From Streptomyces sp. ICBB 8177 (GTDB lineage: Bacteria > Actinomycetota > Actinomycetes > Streptomycetales > Streptomycetaceae), in contig NZ_NSKH01000004.1 of assembly GCF_003144095.1 (NCBI RefSeq), forward strand, positions 62,001-126,000: a stretch of 64,000 nucleotides of DNA, in the 5' to 3' direction. Below the pieces are notes generated by a model. That model did no database searches and had not been told where the DNA came from. It saw nothing but the letters and a program-made list of their open reading frames with translations. Below, piece after piece: positions 15,905-25,015 of this stretch (position 1 is its first letter; each line of letters starts with the position of its first letter). The position numbers were made by a program, and so were the translations under genes.

Positions 15905-17089
15905 TCACGGGACGGGCGGCGCGGCGGCGAAGCGGTCGGCGGCGAAGGGCGTGAGGTCGAGTTCGGTGTCGCGGCCGGTCATCGCCTGGGCCAGCAGCTT
16001 GCCGGTGGCGACCGACAGCCCGATGCCCGCGCCCTCGTGCCCACAGGCGTGCCACAGTCCCGGGGCACGGGGATCGGGTCCGATCACGGGAAGGTGGTCG
16101 GGGCAGTATGGCCGGAAGCCGAAGTAGGTGCGCAGCGCGAGCGCCTGGGCGAGGCGGGGGAAGAGCGCGACGGCCTTGCGCGCGAGGGTCGCGGGGACCT
16201 CGGGCGGGATGGTGCGGTCGAATCCCACGCGTTCCCTCGACGAGCCGATCAGGACGGTGCCGGCAGGGGTCGACTCCACGACCGGCGAGGTCTGGAGCGC
16301 CGCGTCGGAACTGGCCACGTCCCCGACGTACTCCGCCGCGTAGACCTTGTGCCGCACCATCGGTGGCAGAGGTTGAGTGACCAGCACGACGCCTCTTCGG
16401 GGCAGGACCGGTACGGGCGCGCCGGCGAGTTCGGAGACGGAACCGGCCCAGGGGCCGGCCGCGTTGACCACCATGGCCGCGCCGATGTCACCTCGTGTGG
16501 TCCGCACTCCGGTCACGGTGTCGCCGCGGCGCAGGAACCCCGTGACCTCGGCTCCGGTCGTCACCGTCGCACCACTTCGGCGGCTCAGCCGGAGCAGGTG
16601 GGCGACGACGAGCATCGGCTGCACCTGGGCGTCCTGCGGATAGAAGGCACCACCGGCCAACTCGGGTGCCAGGTAAGGCTCGTAGGCGGTCAGCTCTCCT
16701 TCCGGGACATCGGTCACCCCGACGCCGTGAGCGCGCTGCCGCCGGGTGAGGCCGGCCAGCGCCGTCACGGACCGCGCCGTCGCGGCGACGACGAGTCCGC
16801 CCTTGGCCTCGAACTCCCAGAGTGCGGCGTGCTCGGCGAGGTCGCCGCGCCACACCCGCTGGGCCAGCAGCGCCAGATCGAGTTCCGGACCCGGTTCCTT
16901 GTCGGAGACCAGGACGTTGCCCTCCCCCGCGCTCGACGTGCCCCCGGCGATGGGACCGCGGTCCACCACGGCCACCCGCAGGCCCTCGCGCGCGGCGAAC
17001 CAGGCGACGGCGGCGCCGACCGCACCGGCGCCGATGACCACCACGTCCGCCGTAACACCCGTATTCTGCCTCGGCGTTGACCCGGCCAT
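15905..17089 (-). CDS. D-hydroxyproline dehydrogenase beta-type subunit (DAAO fold)
   Basis: This 394-residue FAD oxidoreductase of the D-amino acid oxidase superfamily starts after a short lead with VVVIGAGAVGAAVAWFAA. GEGNVLVSDK and the C-terminal GHEGAGIGLSVATGKLLA are typical of glycine/D-amino acid oxidase-like subunits (LhpB, SoxB-like). Substrate oxidation would occur here. ATG at 17089 is 3 nt after the GntR stop; a GTG at 17095 would overlap that stop as GTGA, a pattern used elsewhere in this operon, so either may be used. Confidence 0.85.
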   Translation of the reverse strand: MAGSTPRQNTGVTADVVVIGAGAVGAAVAWFAAREGLRVAVVDRGPIAGGTSSAGEGNVLVSDKEPGPELDLALLAQRVWRGDLAEHAALWEFEAKGGLVVAATARSVTALAGLTRRQRAHGVGVTDVPEGELTAYEPYLAPELAGGAFYPQDAQVQPMLVVAHLLRLSRRSGATVTTGAEVTGFLRRGDTVTGVRTTRGDIGAAMVVNAAGPWAGSVSELAGAPVPVLPRRGVVLVTQPLPPMVRHKVYAAEYVGDVASSDAALQTSPVVESTPAGTVLIGSSRERVGFDRTIPPEVPATLARKAVALFPRLAQALALRTYFGFRPYCPDHLPVIGPDPRAPGLWHACGHEGAGIGLSVATGKLLAQAMTGRDTELDLTPFAADRFAAAPPVP

Positions 17090-17091
17090 CG

Positions 17092-17796
17092 TCACGAACC
17101 CGCCGCCCACAGCGTGCGTACGTGACCGATATGACGATGCATCAGCAGTTCGGCCGCCACCGCGTCCCTGGACTCGACGAAGTCCAGCAGATGGTGGTGT
17201 TCGTTGGCCGATTCCACCAGGCGGCCCGACTCGACCAGCGGCGCCAGGCCCAGCAGCCTCGTCTGCGCCCGAAGGCCCGAGACCACGTCCAGCAGTCGCC
17301 CGTTGCCGGCATGGCCCAGCAGGGTGAGGTGGAAGACGCGGTCGGCCTCGATGTAGCCGACCAGGTCGCCGAGTTCTGCGGCGGTCACGATGTCCTGGGC
17401 GAGTCCACGCAACGTGGGGAAGTCCGCCTCCGGGACCCGTGGCACGGCCGATCGCACCGAGGGCGGCTCCAGCAGCAGTCTCAGCTCCGACACCTCGTCC
17501 AGCGCCTTGGGCGAGACCTCGGTGACCAGGTAGCCCTTGTTGGGCTGGACGACGGCCAGGCCTTCCGCGATCAGGTCGATCATGGCCTCGCGCACCGGTG
17601 TGGCCGACACCCCGAACCTCTCGGCCAGCGCCGGTGCCGAGTAGACGGTTCCGGGGGCGAGTTCGCCGGAGACCACGGCGGCCCGCAGCGCGTTCCTCAC
17701 CTGGTCGCGCAGGATGCCCTTCCTGCGTGGGGTCGGCACGGGAGGGCAGATCGCCTCGGCGCGGGGCTGACCGGCCTCGGCTGCTTCGCTGTGCAT
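17092..17796 (-). CDS. GntR-family regulator (FadR-type FCD domain)
   Basis: This 234-residue protein has a winged HTH at about residues 28-90 (LRDQVRNALRAAVVSGELAPGTVYSAPALAERFGVSATPVREAM). An all-helical FCD effector domain follows, with the metal-ligand His residues ADRVFH, NEHHHLLD and LMHRHI. AGGAG precedes the ATG by 4 nt. It sits inside the hydroxyproline operon. Two TGTGCAA-nn-GCAC palindromes upstream of the first gene are probable targets, consistent with a repressor released by hydroxyproline or an intermediate. Confidence 0.92.
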   Translation of the reverse strand: MHSEAAEAGQPRAEAICPPVPTPRRKGILRDQVRNALRAAVVSGELAPGTVYSAPALAERFGVSATPVREAMIDLIAEGLAVVQPNKGYLVTEVSPKALDEVSELRLLLEPPSVRSAVPRVPEADFPTLRGLAQDIVTAAELGDLVGYIEADRVFHLTLLGHAGNGRLLDVVSGLRAQTRLLGLAPLVESGRLVESANEHHHLLDFVESRDAVAAELLMHRHIGHVRTLWAAGS

Positions 17797-17909
17797 GCGG
17801 CTCCTGTCGGGGGTGTGCTGCGCTCGCGCTTCGCGGTGTGCTGGTGGCTTCGAGTGCGCCGGCCTTGGGCCCGTTGCGCGGCGCCCCGGCCGTGGTCGCG
17901 GCCCGGTCG

Positions 17910-18911
17910 TCAGAGGACGAAGCCCGCCGGGAACGGGTCGTCGGGGTCCACGGTGAACTGCGCCGTCCCGGTGATCCAGGCGCGGCCGGTGATGGTCGGC
18001 GACACCGCGGGCCGCCCCGCCACCACGGTCTCGCCCACCAGCCGGCCGACGAAGCGGGTGCCGATGAACGACTCGTTCACGAAGTCGGTCTCCAGCGGGA
18101 GTTCACCGCGGGCGTGCAGTTGCGCCATGCGTGCGCTGGTCCCCGTACCGCAGGGCGAGCGGTCGAACCACCCGGGGTGGATCGCCATCGCGTGGCGTGA
18201 GTGGCGGGCGGTGGAGCCGGGAGCCGCGAGGTAGACGTGATGGCATCCGCGGATGTCCGGCCGGTCGGGGTGCACCGGTTCGGCCGAGGCGTTGACGGCC
18301 TCCATGATGCCGAGCCCGGCGGACAGCAGCCGTCCGCCCGACCGGCGGTCGAACGGCAGGCCGTGCTCGGCGGTGTCCACGATGGCGTAGAAGTTGCCGC
18401 CGAAGGCCAGGTCATAGCGGACCTCTCCGAGACCCGGCACCGTCACCGTCCGGTCGAGCGCGTACGCGAAGGAGGGCACGTTGCGCAGGGTGACCGCTCG
18501 GGCCGCGCCGTTCTCGACGGCGACCCGCGCCTCGACGAGTCCGGCGGGGGTGTCGAGCCGGACCACGGTGACCGGTTCGCGCACCTCGACCATGCCCGTC
18601 TCGACCAGCACCGTGGCGACCCCGATCGTGCCGTGGCCGCACATCGGCAGCACGCCGGAGACCTCGATGAACAGCACACCCCAGTCGGCTTCCGGCGTGG
18701 TGGGCGGCTGGAGGACGGCTCCACTCATGGCCGAATGGCCCCGCGGCTCGTGCATCAGGAGGGTGCGCAGGTCGTCGCTGTGCTCCATGAACCAGGTGCG
18801 CCGCTCGGCCATCGTGGACCCGGGCAGGACTCCCACTCCGCCGACCACGACCCGGGTCGGCATGCCCTCGGTGTGGGACTCGACGGTGTGGAAGGTGCGC
18901 CGTGACCTCAC
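17910..18911 (-). CDS. 4-hydroxyproline 2-epimerase (proline racemase family)
   Basis: This 333-residue enzyme has both catalytic cysteines of the family: MCGHGTIG (about residue 88) and SPCGTGTSARMA (about residue 236). Cys/Cys pairing indicates racemase/epimerase rather than the Cys/Thr dehydratase subtype. It would interconvert trans-4-hydroxy-L-proline and cis-4-hydroxy-D-proline, step one of the pathway. GTG at 18911 overlaps the TGA of the upstream DapA-type gene. The gap of 113 bp to the GntR gene is the only break in the operon. Confidence 0.92.
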   Translation of the reverse strand: MRSRRTFHTVESHTEGMPTRVVVGGVGVLPGSTMAERRTWFMEHSDDLRTLLMHEPRGHSAMSGAVLQPPTTPEADWGVLFIEVSGVLPMCGHGTIGVATVLVETGMVEVREPVTVVRLDTPAGLVEARVAVENGAARAVTLRNVPSFAYALDRTVTVPGLGEVRYDLAFGGNFYAIVDTAEHGLPFDRRSGGRLLSAGLGIMEAVNASAEPVHPDRPDIRGCHHVYLAAPGSTARHSRHAMAIHPGWFDRSPCGTGTSARMAQLHARGELPLETDFVNESFIGTRFVGRLVGETVVAGRPAVSPTITGRAWITGTAQFTVDPDDPFPAGFVL

Positions 18912-19807
18912 TTGTACCCCTTGTCCACGGCTGCCTCGGTCGCCCGCGCGATGCGGTCCGCGGTCTCGACCCGCAGGGGCAGGCGCGGCGGACGGCACGG
19001 TCCCCCACGCAGTCCCACGACGTCCATGGACAGCTTGATGGCCTGGACGAAGTCCACCTTGGAGTCCCACCGCAGCAACGGGTGCAGGTCCCGGTAGAGC
19101 GGCAGCGCCGCCTCGACGTCCCCTGAGGTGGCGAGCCGGAAGAGTTCCAGACAGCTCTCCGGGAACGCGTTGGGATACCCCGAGACCCAGCCGACCGCAC
19201 CCGCGATCGCCAGTTCCAGCACCACGTCGTCGGCCCCGGCCAGCACGTCCAGCTCCGGGACGAGTTCACGCAGTTCGTAGGCCCGGCGCACGTCGCCGCT
19301 GAACTCCTTCACCGCCACGATCAGCCCCTCGTCGTACAACTCGGCGAGAAGCGACGGCGTGAGGTCGACCTTGGTGTCGTGGGGGTTGTTGTACGCGACG
19401 ACCGGCAGGCCGGCCCTCGCCACCTCGCGGTAGTGCGCCACCACGGTCTCCCGGTCGGCCGCGTAGGCGTTCGGCGGCAGCAGGAGCACAGAACCGGCAC
19501 CCGCCTCGGCGGCCTGTTCCGCCCAGCGGCGGCTCTCCCGTGCCCCGTAGGCGGCCACACCGGGCATCACACCGAAGCCGTCGGGCGCCGCGTCCACCGC
19601 GACGCGGACCAGGCGGGCCCGCTCCTCGGGGGTCAGTGTCTGGTACTCGCCCAGCGACCCGTTGGGACAGACCCCGGAGCACCCGCGATCGGCGAGGAAG
19701 CGCACGTGCTCGGCGTACGCGTCCTCCTCGACGGTCAGGTCGTCGCGCAGCGGCAGGGGCGTCGCGACGTACACGCCACGCCACGGTCGGGCAGATGTCG
19801 CACTCAA
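18908..19807 (-). CDS. DapA-family enzyme, probable pyrroline-4-hydroxy-2-carboxylate deaminase
   Basis: This 299-residue TIM-barrel lyase has GSLGEYQTLTPEER near residue 47, the catalytic-Tyr motif VVAYNNP near 137 and the Schiff-base lysine in VAVKEFSGD near 165. In this context the likely reaction is deamination/dehydration of Pyr4H2C to alpha-ketoglutarate semialdehyde (LhpC type). TTG at 19807 is chosen because GAGGAGG lies 6 nt upstream; a longer frame to 19957 would run through the operator and lacks a ribosome site. The expected semialdehyde dehydrogenase is not encoded nearby. Confidence 0.87.
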   Translation of the reverse strand: MSATSARPWRGVYVATPLPLRDDLTVEEDAYAEHVRFLADRGCSGVCPNGSLGEYQTLTPEERARLVRVAVDAAPDGFGVMPGVAAYGARESRRWAEQAAEAGAGSVLLLPPNAYAADRETVVAHYREVARAGLPVVAYNNPHDTKVDLTPSLLAELYDEGLIVAVKEFSGDVRRAYELRELVPELDVLAGADDVVLELAIAGAVGWVSGYPNAFPESCLELFRLATSGDVEAALPLYRDLHPLLRWDSKVDFVQAIKLSMDVVGLRGGPCRPPRLPLRVETADRIARATEAAVDKGYK

Positions 19808-19867
19808 CTCGGGCCTCCTCGAAGCCAGGGAACAGCCGACGACCCGGGCAGCGTGGCACAGGACGTG

Positions 19868-19889
19868 CTGCTGTGCAATGGCACAGCAG
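19868..19889. promoter_or_regulatory. Perfect palindrome, probable GntR operator (site 1)
   Basis: CTGCTGTGC-AATG-GCACAGCAG is a 9-bp perfect inverted repeat 61 bp upstream of the TTG start of the first hydroxyproline gene. The core TGTGCAATGGCACA matches site 2 at 20001-20016. Confidence 0.7.
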
Positions 19890-20000
19890 AAGAACGGGAG
19901 TTGGCGCGCAAGGAAGCCCGGCACGGGATGCCTGGCTACATGCAGGTCAAAGGCCATGTTGAGTCATCACGACACTACGGCCGGACGACCGCCTTGACCT

Positions 20001-20016
20001 CTGTGCAACAGCACTG
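20001..20016. promoter_or_regulatory. Probable GntR operator (site 2)
   Basis: CTGTGCAACAGCACTG matches site 1 (CTGTGCAATGGCACAG) at 13 of 16 positions, 130 bp away. Both lie in the 327-bp gap upstream of the hydroxyproline operon, which otherwise shows no gene. Confidence 0.6.
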
Positions 20017-20134
20017 AGGAGTCCGGGCTTCACCGGCTCCGGGCGTGAGGCTGACCGCGGCGAACCCTGCCCGGTCGCGGGGACGGTATCGGCTCCGGGC
20101 AGAACTACCTGGTTGCTGCCGTCCTCAGCCCTGA

Positions 20135-21601
20135 TCACGCGCCCTCAGGCGGTCGCCTCCGGGGCCGGGCGAGAAGCATCACCGCGTCGTTGGTGATGCG
20201 GTCGGTGCCCGCGGAGAAGTGGCCGCGCAACGCGGACAGCAGCGCGTGGTGGAGCTGGACCGGCTGTGGGTGGCCCGCGTTCCACAGCGCGGTCAGTGCC
20301 CGGGCCGCCGCCCTGGCCCGGGCCTCGGGCCCCGCCTCGGGGAAGACCACGTCGATCGGGAGGCGGGTGACGGAGATGTCGTCGAAGCCGTGGGCGGACA
20401 GCACGTGCGCCGCCCGGATGAGCAGTTGGCCCTGCGGGTCGGCGGGCGCTCCGGTCAGCGGGGCGCGCACGCCGTTCCACAGTCCGACGATCTCGTTGTC
20501 GGGGGCGTCCTGCACCAGGACGACCCTGGCCTGCGGGTGGTCGGGGTCGACGACACGGGCCATCTCGGCGACGGCGAAGTCGGGTTCCTCGGTGCGGTGC
20601 AGGGTCCACGCGGCCACCACCGCGTCGAAGGAACGGTCCACCGGGGGCAGTTGCTCGGCGGCGCCGGGCAGCAGGGTCACACCGAGCGCGCCCAGCGCGC
20701 GGGCGTCGTCCTCCTCCGGCAGGTCGTGCCGAAGGGCGTCGACGGCGCCCAGGCGGTCGGCGAGGTCGCGGGCCACGGCCACGGTGCGGCCGCCGAGGGC
20801 GAGGACACGGGTGTTGGCGGAGAGGCTGTCCACGATCAGCGGCACGTCCTGCCGGTCGAAGCGGGCCTCCATCGCCGCCCAGTGCCGCGCGTTGGGCTCC
20901 AGCGGGCCGCGGTGGTAGGAGGGCGCGGTGGCGGGCGCGGCGTGGGTGGGGTCACCGGGCTTGGTCGCGTAGATGAACAGGTGCTGCTCGGCGCCCATGC
21001 CGGGGTAGTCGGGATGGAAGACGCTCTCGTGCTGGTGGAGGATGCTCAGCCCGGCGTCGCGCACCAGCCGGGGGTAGACCTCGGCGGGGAAGCTGGAGGC
21101 GCGGCTGGTGTGCCCCATCCACGTCAGTTCCGCGTGCTCGGCGTCGAACGGCACGGTGGACATCACGAACAGGCCGCCGGGGACGAGCCAGCGGCCGATC
21201 CGGCCCAGGGTGTCGACGATCTCGGCCCGGGACATCTGCAGCAGGGGGAAGAACGCGGTGATCGCGTCCCAGGTGCCCGGTGCCTCCGGCAGGTCCCTGA
21301 CGTCGACCCAGGCGAAGCGCGCCTGCGGAACGCCGGTCCTGGCCAGCGTCACCATGGTGTGCGAGACGTCGCACCCGGTCACCCGGTGCCCGGCGTCGGC
21401 CAGCAGCTGGGCGGTGGGCCGTCCGGTGCCCGAACCGATGTCCAGCACTTTGGCCTGTGGGGGCAGGCGTTCCAACAGCCACTCGATGGCGGCGAGTTGT
21501 TCGGGCAGGCGCCCGTAGGTTTCCTCGTAGACCTTGCCGAGCTGGTCGAACAGGCGGGCCGCGGCGCGGCCGTAGGCTGAAACCGGACTGTCAATGGTCA
21601 T
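20135..21601 (-). CDS. Tandem-domain SAM methyltransferase
   Basis: This 488-residue protein contains two class I methyltransferase folds. The N-terminal one (about 25-220) has an intact SAM site, VLDIGSGTGRPTAQLL, and a motif II-like GCDVSHTMV. The C-terminal one (about 240-480) has RVLALGGRTVAVA in place of the glycine loop, so it is probably degenerate and may be structural. It is encoded with two other methyltransferases, an aminotransferase and a TDO-like enzyme, suggesting tailoring of a small molecule. Substrate is unknown. Confidence 0.83.
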   Translation of the reverse strand: MTIDSPVSAYGRAAARLFDQLGKVYEETYGRLPEQLAAIEWLLERLPPQAKVLDIGSGTGRPTAQLLADAGHRVTGCDVSHTMVTLARTGVPQARFAWVDVRDLPEAPGTWDAITAFFPLLQMSRAEIVDTLGRIGRWLVPGGLFVMSTVPFDAEHAELTWMGHTSRASSFPAEVYPRLVRDAGLSILHQHESVFHPDYPGMGAEQHLFIYATKPGDPTHAAPATAPSYHRGPLEPNARHWAAMEARFDRQDVPLIVDSLSANTRVLALGGRTVAVARDLADRLGAVDALRHDLPEEDDARALGALGVTLLPGAAEQLPPVDRSFDAVVAAWTLHRTEEPDFAVAEMARVVDPDHPQARVVLVQDAPDNEIVGLWNGVRAPLTGAPADPQGQLLIRAAHVLSAHGFDDISVTRLPIDVVFPEAGPEARARAAARALTALWNAGHPQPVQLHHALLSALRGHFSAGTDRITNDAVMLLARPRRRPPEGA

Positions 21602-21754
21602 CGCAAAGGCACTCTCTGGCCGAGTGGAAGACCCCCTGTTTCGAGGAGGGGATCGCGCTGTCTACTGGTAACCGGCCCTTCAGCGGCGGCTGTTGGCGCC
21701 GCGCGCCGCTCGGGCGGGCGCACGGCCGGCCGTTCGCGGCGGGCCCGGGACGCT

Positions 21755-22513
21755 TCACGTGCGGACGGCCCGGACGTACCACATGCGCAACGCGATGCGG
21801 CCCGCCACGTCGACCTGGTGATCGATGCGGCAGGCCCGCCCGGGGTCGCCGCCGGCCAGGTCGAGCAGTCGCGCGCTCACGTCGTGCAGCGCCTCGGGGG
21901 TGAACGAGGTCGCGTAGCGGACCGGCTCGATGTGGTCGACGTTCCAGAGGTCGCCGAGCCGCAGGCGCAGTTCGCGCTGGTCGATGTGGGTGGGCATGGG
22001 GTAGCTGTCGGCGAGGTCGACGCCGAAGGTGAACAGGTGCATCCGGGCGCCCGGCCGGCAGACCCGGTGCAGGGCGGCGACGTGGTCGTCGCGGGTCTCC
22101 TCCGGCAGGCAGTGGTAGAGCGCGCTGCTGAGGACGGTGTCGAACCGGTGGGGTACGTCATCTAGCCGGGCGGCGTCGCCGACCAGGAACTCCACGTCGA
22201 CGTCCGCTTCCGCGGCGCGCCGCCGGGCCCGCTCGATCGCGTGCGGGGACCCGTCGACGCCGGTTACACGGTGGCCGCGTCCGGCGAGGAAGACCGCGTT
22301 GTCGCCGGTGCCGCACCCGATGTCCAGGACGTGGCCCTCGAAGCCGCCGCCCTCCTCCAGCTCGACCAGGACCGGCTGGGGTCCGCCGATGTCCCACGGG
22401 ACCGGGCCGAGGGAGAGTTCGGAGTCCGCCGTCATCGGTTTCCCGCGGTAGGCGGCGTCGAAGTCCAGATCGCCGACCGACAGTGCACGCTGCGCGGAAC
22501 TCGGATTCACCAC
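21755..22513 (-). CDS. Class I SAM-dependent methyltransferase
   Basis: This protein of about 252 residues has HVLDIGCGTGDNAVFLAGRGHRVTGVDGS (motif I and the acidic ribose-binding residue) and a DTVLSSALYHCLP post-motif. The preceding PWDIGGPQP resembles TPMT-like small-molecule methyltransferases. CAGGAG at 22520-22525 supports GTG at 22513 (6 nt) or 22510 (9 nt). It is divergent from the third methyltransferase across a 189-bp, relatively AT-rich intergenic region containing TAATAT at 22639. Confidence 0.85.
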   Translation of the reverse strand: MVNPSSAQRALSVGDLDFDAAYRGKPMTADSELSLGPVPWDIGGPQPVLVELEEGGGFEGHVLDIGCGTGDNAVFLAGRGHRVTGVDGSPHAIERARRRAAEADVDVEFLVGDAARLDDVPHRFDTVLSSALYHCLPEETRDDHVAALHRVCRPGARMHLFTFGVDLADSYPMPTHIDQRELRLRLGDLWNVDHIEPVRYATSFTPEALHDVSARLLDLAGGDPGRACRIDHQVDVAGRIALRMWYVRAVRT

Positions 22514-22702
22514 ACCACTCTCCTGAAATTTTAATCCGACTAACATGGTGGACTGATCAACGCGCAGGGATCTTCCGGTTCACCTTGAGGAGTATGACAG
22601 TTCGCCCGCGCCAAAAGCGCGGTCACTCAAGAGGCAGGTAATATCCCGGTTGTGCGCCGTCGTGCATCACGGGCGCTCACCACCGTGCCGGGCCCCCGAA
22701 TC

Positions 22703-23524
22703 ATGAGAACGGGTAACAGCGTGACCTTGACCGACGCCTACAGCAACGGGATCCTCAGCAAGGAGATCCCCACGGAACTCGGTCGCCTCCAGGCCCTGGA
22801 ACGGATGCTCGACCCGGTCGCCCACGAGGTGCTCGGCGACCTGCGCCCCGAGCCGGGCTGGCGGTGTCTCGACATGGGCGCCGGGGCCGGTTCGATCGCG
22901 TACTGGCTGGCCGAGCGCTGCCCGTCCGGGCGGGTCGTCGCCGCCGACATCGACCCGCGCCACCTCGACCCCGGGCGCGCCGCTCCTCTCGAAGTGGCCA
23001 CCGTGGACCTGACCCGCGAGGATTTTTCCAGGAATTCGTTCGACCTGGTGCACACCCGGGCGTTGTTGGCCCATCTCCCGCAGCGCGACGAACTCGTACG
23101 AAAAGCAGTCACATGGCTGCGACCGGGCGGGCATCTGGTCGTCGGGGAATTCTACATTCTCCCTCTCGACGACGCGCATCCCGCATTGCGAACCGGTGTA
23201 CGCACGCTCGCCCAATTGATGGGGGAACAGGGCACCGACGTCTACTGGGCCCGCCGAGTCCCCGCGCTGCTGAAGGCGGCCGGGCTGACCGGCATTCAGG
23301 TCCGGCTCACCCCGTTGACCATCGGAATCGGTGAGCCGGTGGACGAATTCTGGCGACGTTCGTTCGAGCAGTACCTCCCGATCCTCCGCCGTCGCGGCAC
23401 GGTGCCCGGGACCACTCTCGACGAGCTCACGAAGATGCTGGACGACTCGTCGGCGGCCGACCTGTGCTGGTTCTTCGTCACCGCGTCGGGACGCGCGCCC
23501 GAGGCTCCGGCCCGGACGAGCTGA
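22703..23524 (+). CDS. Class I SAM-dependent methyltransferase
   Basis: This protein of about 273 residues has CLDMGAGAGSIAYWLAER (SAM loop), VVAADIDPRHL, FDLVHTRALLAHLP and WLRPGGHLVVGEF, the standard motif order. Several codons between 23020 and 23160 end in A/T, unlike neighbouring genes, hinting at a different origin. The start could be ATG 22703 or GTG 22721; neither has a strong ribosome site. It is the first gene of a rightward group with the aminotransferase and TDO-like enzyme. Confidence 0.84.
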   Translation: MRTGNSVTLTDAYSNGILSKEIPTELGRLQALERMLDPVAHEVLGDLRPEPGWRCLDMGAGAGSIAYWLAERCPSGRVVAADIDPRHLDPGRAAPLEVATVDLTREDFSRNSFDLVHTRALLAHLPQRDELVRKAVTWLRPGGHLVVGEFYILPLDDAHPALRTGVRTLAQLMGEQGTDVYWARRVPALLKAAGLTGIQVRLTPLTIGIGEPVDEFWRRSFEQYLPILRRRGTVPGTTLDELTKMLDDSSAADLCWFFVTASGRAPEAPARTS

Positions 23525-23716
23525 ACCGCTGGGACGGCAGGCAGCCGCCCGCGCCGTCCGCTTCCACACCGCCGCCGGCGCCGTGCCGGCGGTCCGCTTC
23601 GCCTTCGCGGCCACGTGCCCGCGTCGCCATGCCGTCCCGATGGCAGGCCCGCCGGGCCCGAGGGCGGCCAGGCGTCCCCCCACGACACCCCACCTAGTCC
23701 CCAGGAGTCCCCTTCC

Positions 23717-24964
23717 ATGATGAGCACGCAGGCCCCCGGCGCGGTGAGTGCGCGACCCACCGTCGCGGACATCCCCCCGTCGTGCGTGCACGAGGTGTTC
23801 CGCGCCGTCACCGAGTACGAGGCCGCCCACGGCGTGCCCGCGCTGGGGCTGCACGTCGGCGAACCGGCGTTCCGTCCGCCCGCCGCCGTCGCCGACGCCG
23901 TGCTCGCCGCGGTGCGCGACGGCCGCACGGGATACACCACCGCGGAAGGACTGCTCGAACTGCGTTCCGCGCTGGTCGACAAACTCCGCACCCGCAACGG
24001 GCACGACACCGACACCGACCTGGTGTTCGTCACCCCGGGCTCGACGCAGGGCCTGATGACGCTCATGCACGCGGTGGCCGCGCCGGACGCGGAGATCCTG
24101 CTGCCTTCGGTGCACTGGCCGATCCACCTCCAGCAGAGCCTTCTGACGGGGCTGCGCCCGGTGTTCTACCCCCTGGACGACCGCATGCGGCCCGATGTCG
24201 ACGCGTTGGCCCGGATCGGCGGTGACCGGCCGAGGACCCTGCTGCTCAACAGCCCCAACAACCCCACCGGCGCGGTCTGCGGTGAAAGGCACCTGCTGGC
24301 GCTGCTGGACCTCGCGCACTCCCGCGGCTGGACGGTCATCAGCGACGAGGCGTACGAGGACTTCGCGTACGACGAGGAGCACATCTCGTTGGCGCGACTG
24401 GAGCGAAACGTATCGCCGCACCAGCGCCGCGTCTTCAGCGCCTTCTCCTTCTCCAAGGGTTACGGCATGACCGGCTGGCGGCTCGGCTACGTCACCGCGC
24501 CCAACGAGCGGCACGCCGCCGCCGTCCGCACCGTCCAGGAGGCCTCGATCATGTGTCCGCCCGAGCCGGTGCAGCTGGCCGGGATCGCCGCGCTGGGCCG
24601 ACCGGAGTGCCTGGCCGCCAACAAGGCGATGGTGCGGCACACCAGGGACACCGCGCTGCGGCCGCTCCTGGACACCGGACTGCTCGCCCGGCTCCCCGAA
24701 GGCGGCTGGTACGCGCTGCTGGACTGCCGGACCACCGGCCTGGACGCGGACACCTTCGCCGCGCGGCTGCTGGCGGAGCACGGCGTGGCGCTGGCGGCGG
24801 GCCCCGGCTTCGCCCTGCGCCCGCTGGTCGACGCCGCGGGGCAGGTGCGGACGGTCGACGAAGAGCCGCAGGCGCGCGGGCTGCTGCGGCTCGCGTTCTG
24901 CGGCGAGACCGAGACCGTACGGGAAGGCGTCAGTCGCGTCGCGCGGTTCGCCGCCACGCTCTAG
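23717..24964 (+). CDS. Class I/II PLP-dependent aminotransferase
   Basis: This 415-residue fold-type I enzyme has LHVGEPAF near the N-terminus, NSPNNPTGAV (about 183), ISDEAYEDF (about 211) and the PLP lysine in SFSKGYGMTGWRLGY (about 246). CCAGGAG lies 9 nt before ATG 23717, which is followed by a second ATG. It is placed between a methyltransferase and a TDO-like enzyme, so tryptophan, a methylated tryptophan, indolepyruvate or kynurenine are plausible substrates. The sequence alone does not decide between them. Confidence 0.88.
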   Translation: MMSTQAPGAVSARPTVADIPPSCVHEVFRAVTEYEAAHGVPALGLHVGEPAFRPPAAVADAVLAAVRDGRTGYTTAEGLLELRSALVDKLRTRNGHDTDTDLVFVTPGSTQGLMTLMHAVAAPDAEILLPSVHWPIHLQQSLLTGLRPVFYPLDDRMRPDVDALARIGGDRPRTLLLNSPNNPTGAVCGERHLLALLDLAHSRGWTVISDEAYEDFAYDEEHISLARLERNVSPHQRRVFSAFSFSKGYGMTGWRLGYVTAPNERHAAAVRTVQEASIMCPPEPVQLAGIAALGRPECLAANKAMVRHTRDTALRPLLDTGLLARLPEGGWYALLDCRTTGLDADTFAARLLAEHGVALAAGPGFALRPLVDAAGQVRTVDEEPQARGLLRLAFCGETETVREGVSRVARFAATL

Positions 24965-25015
24965 CGGCGGCCACACGAGACCGGGCGTCCCGCGCCCACG
25001 GAGGAAGTGACGACC

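Noticed and set aside
19808..19957. N-terminal extension of the DapA-type protein from ATG 19957
   Set aside because: The extension would be translated through the palindromic operator and lacks a ribosome site, whereas TTG 19807 has GAGGAGG at ideal spacing and begins at the family N-terminus.
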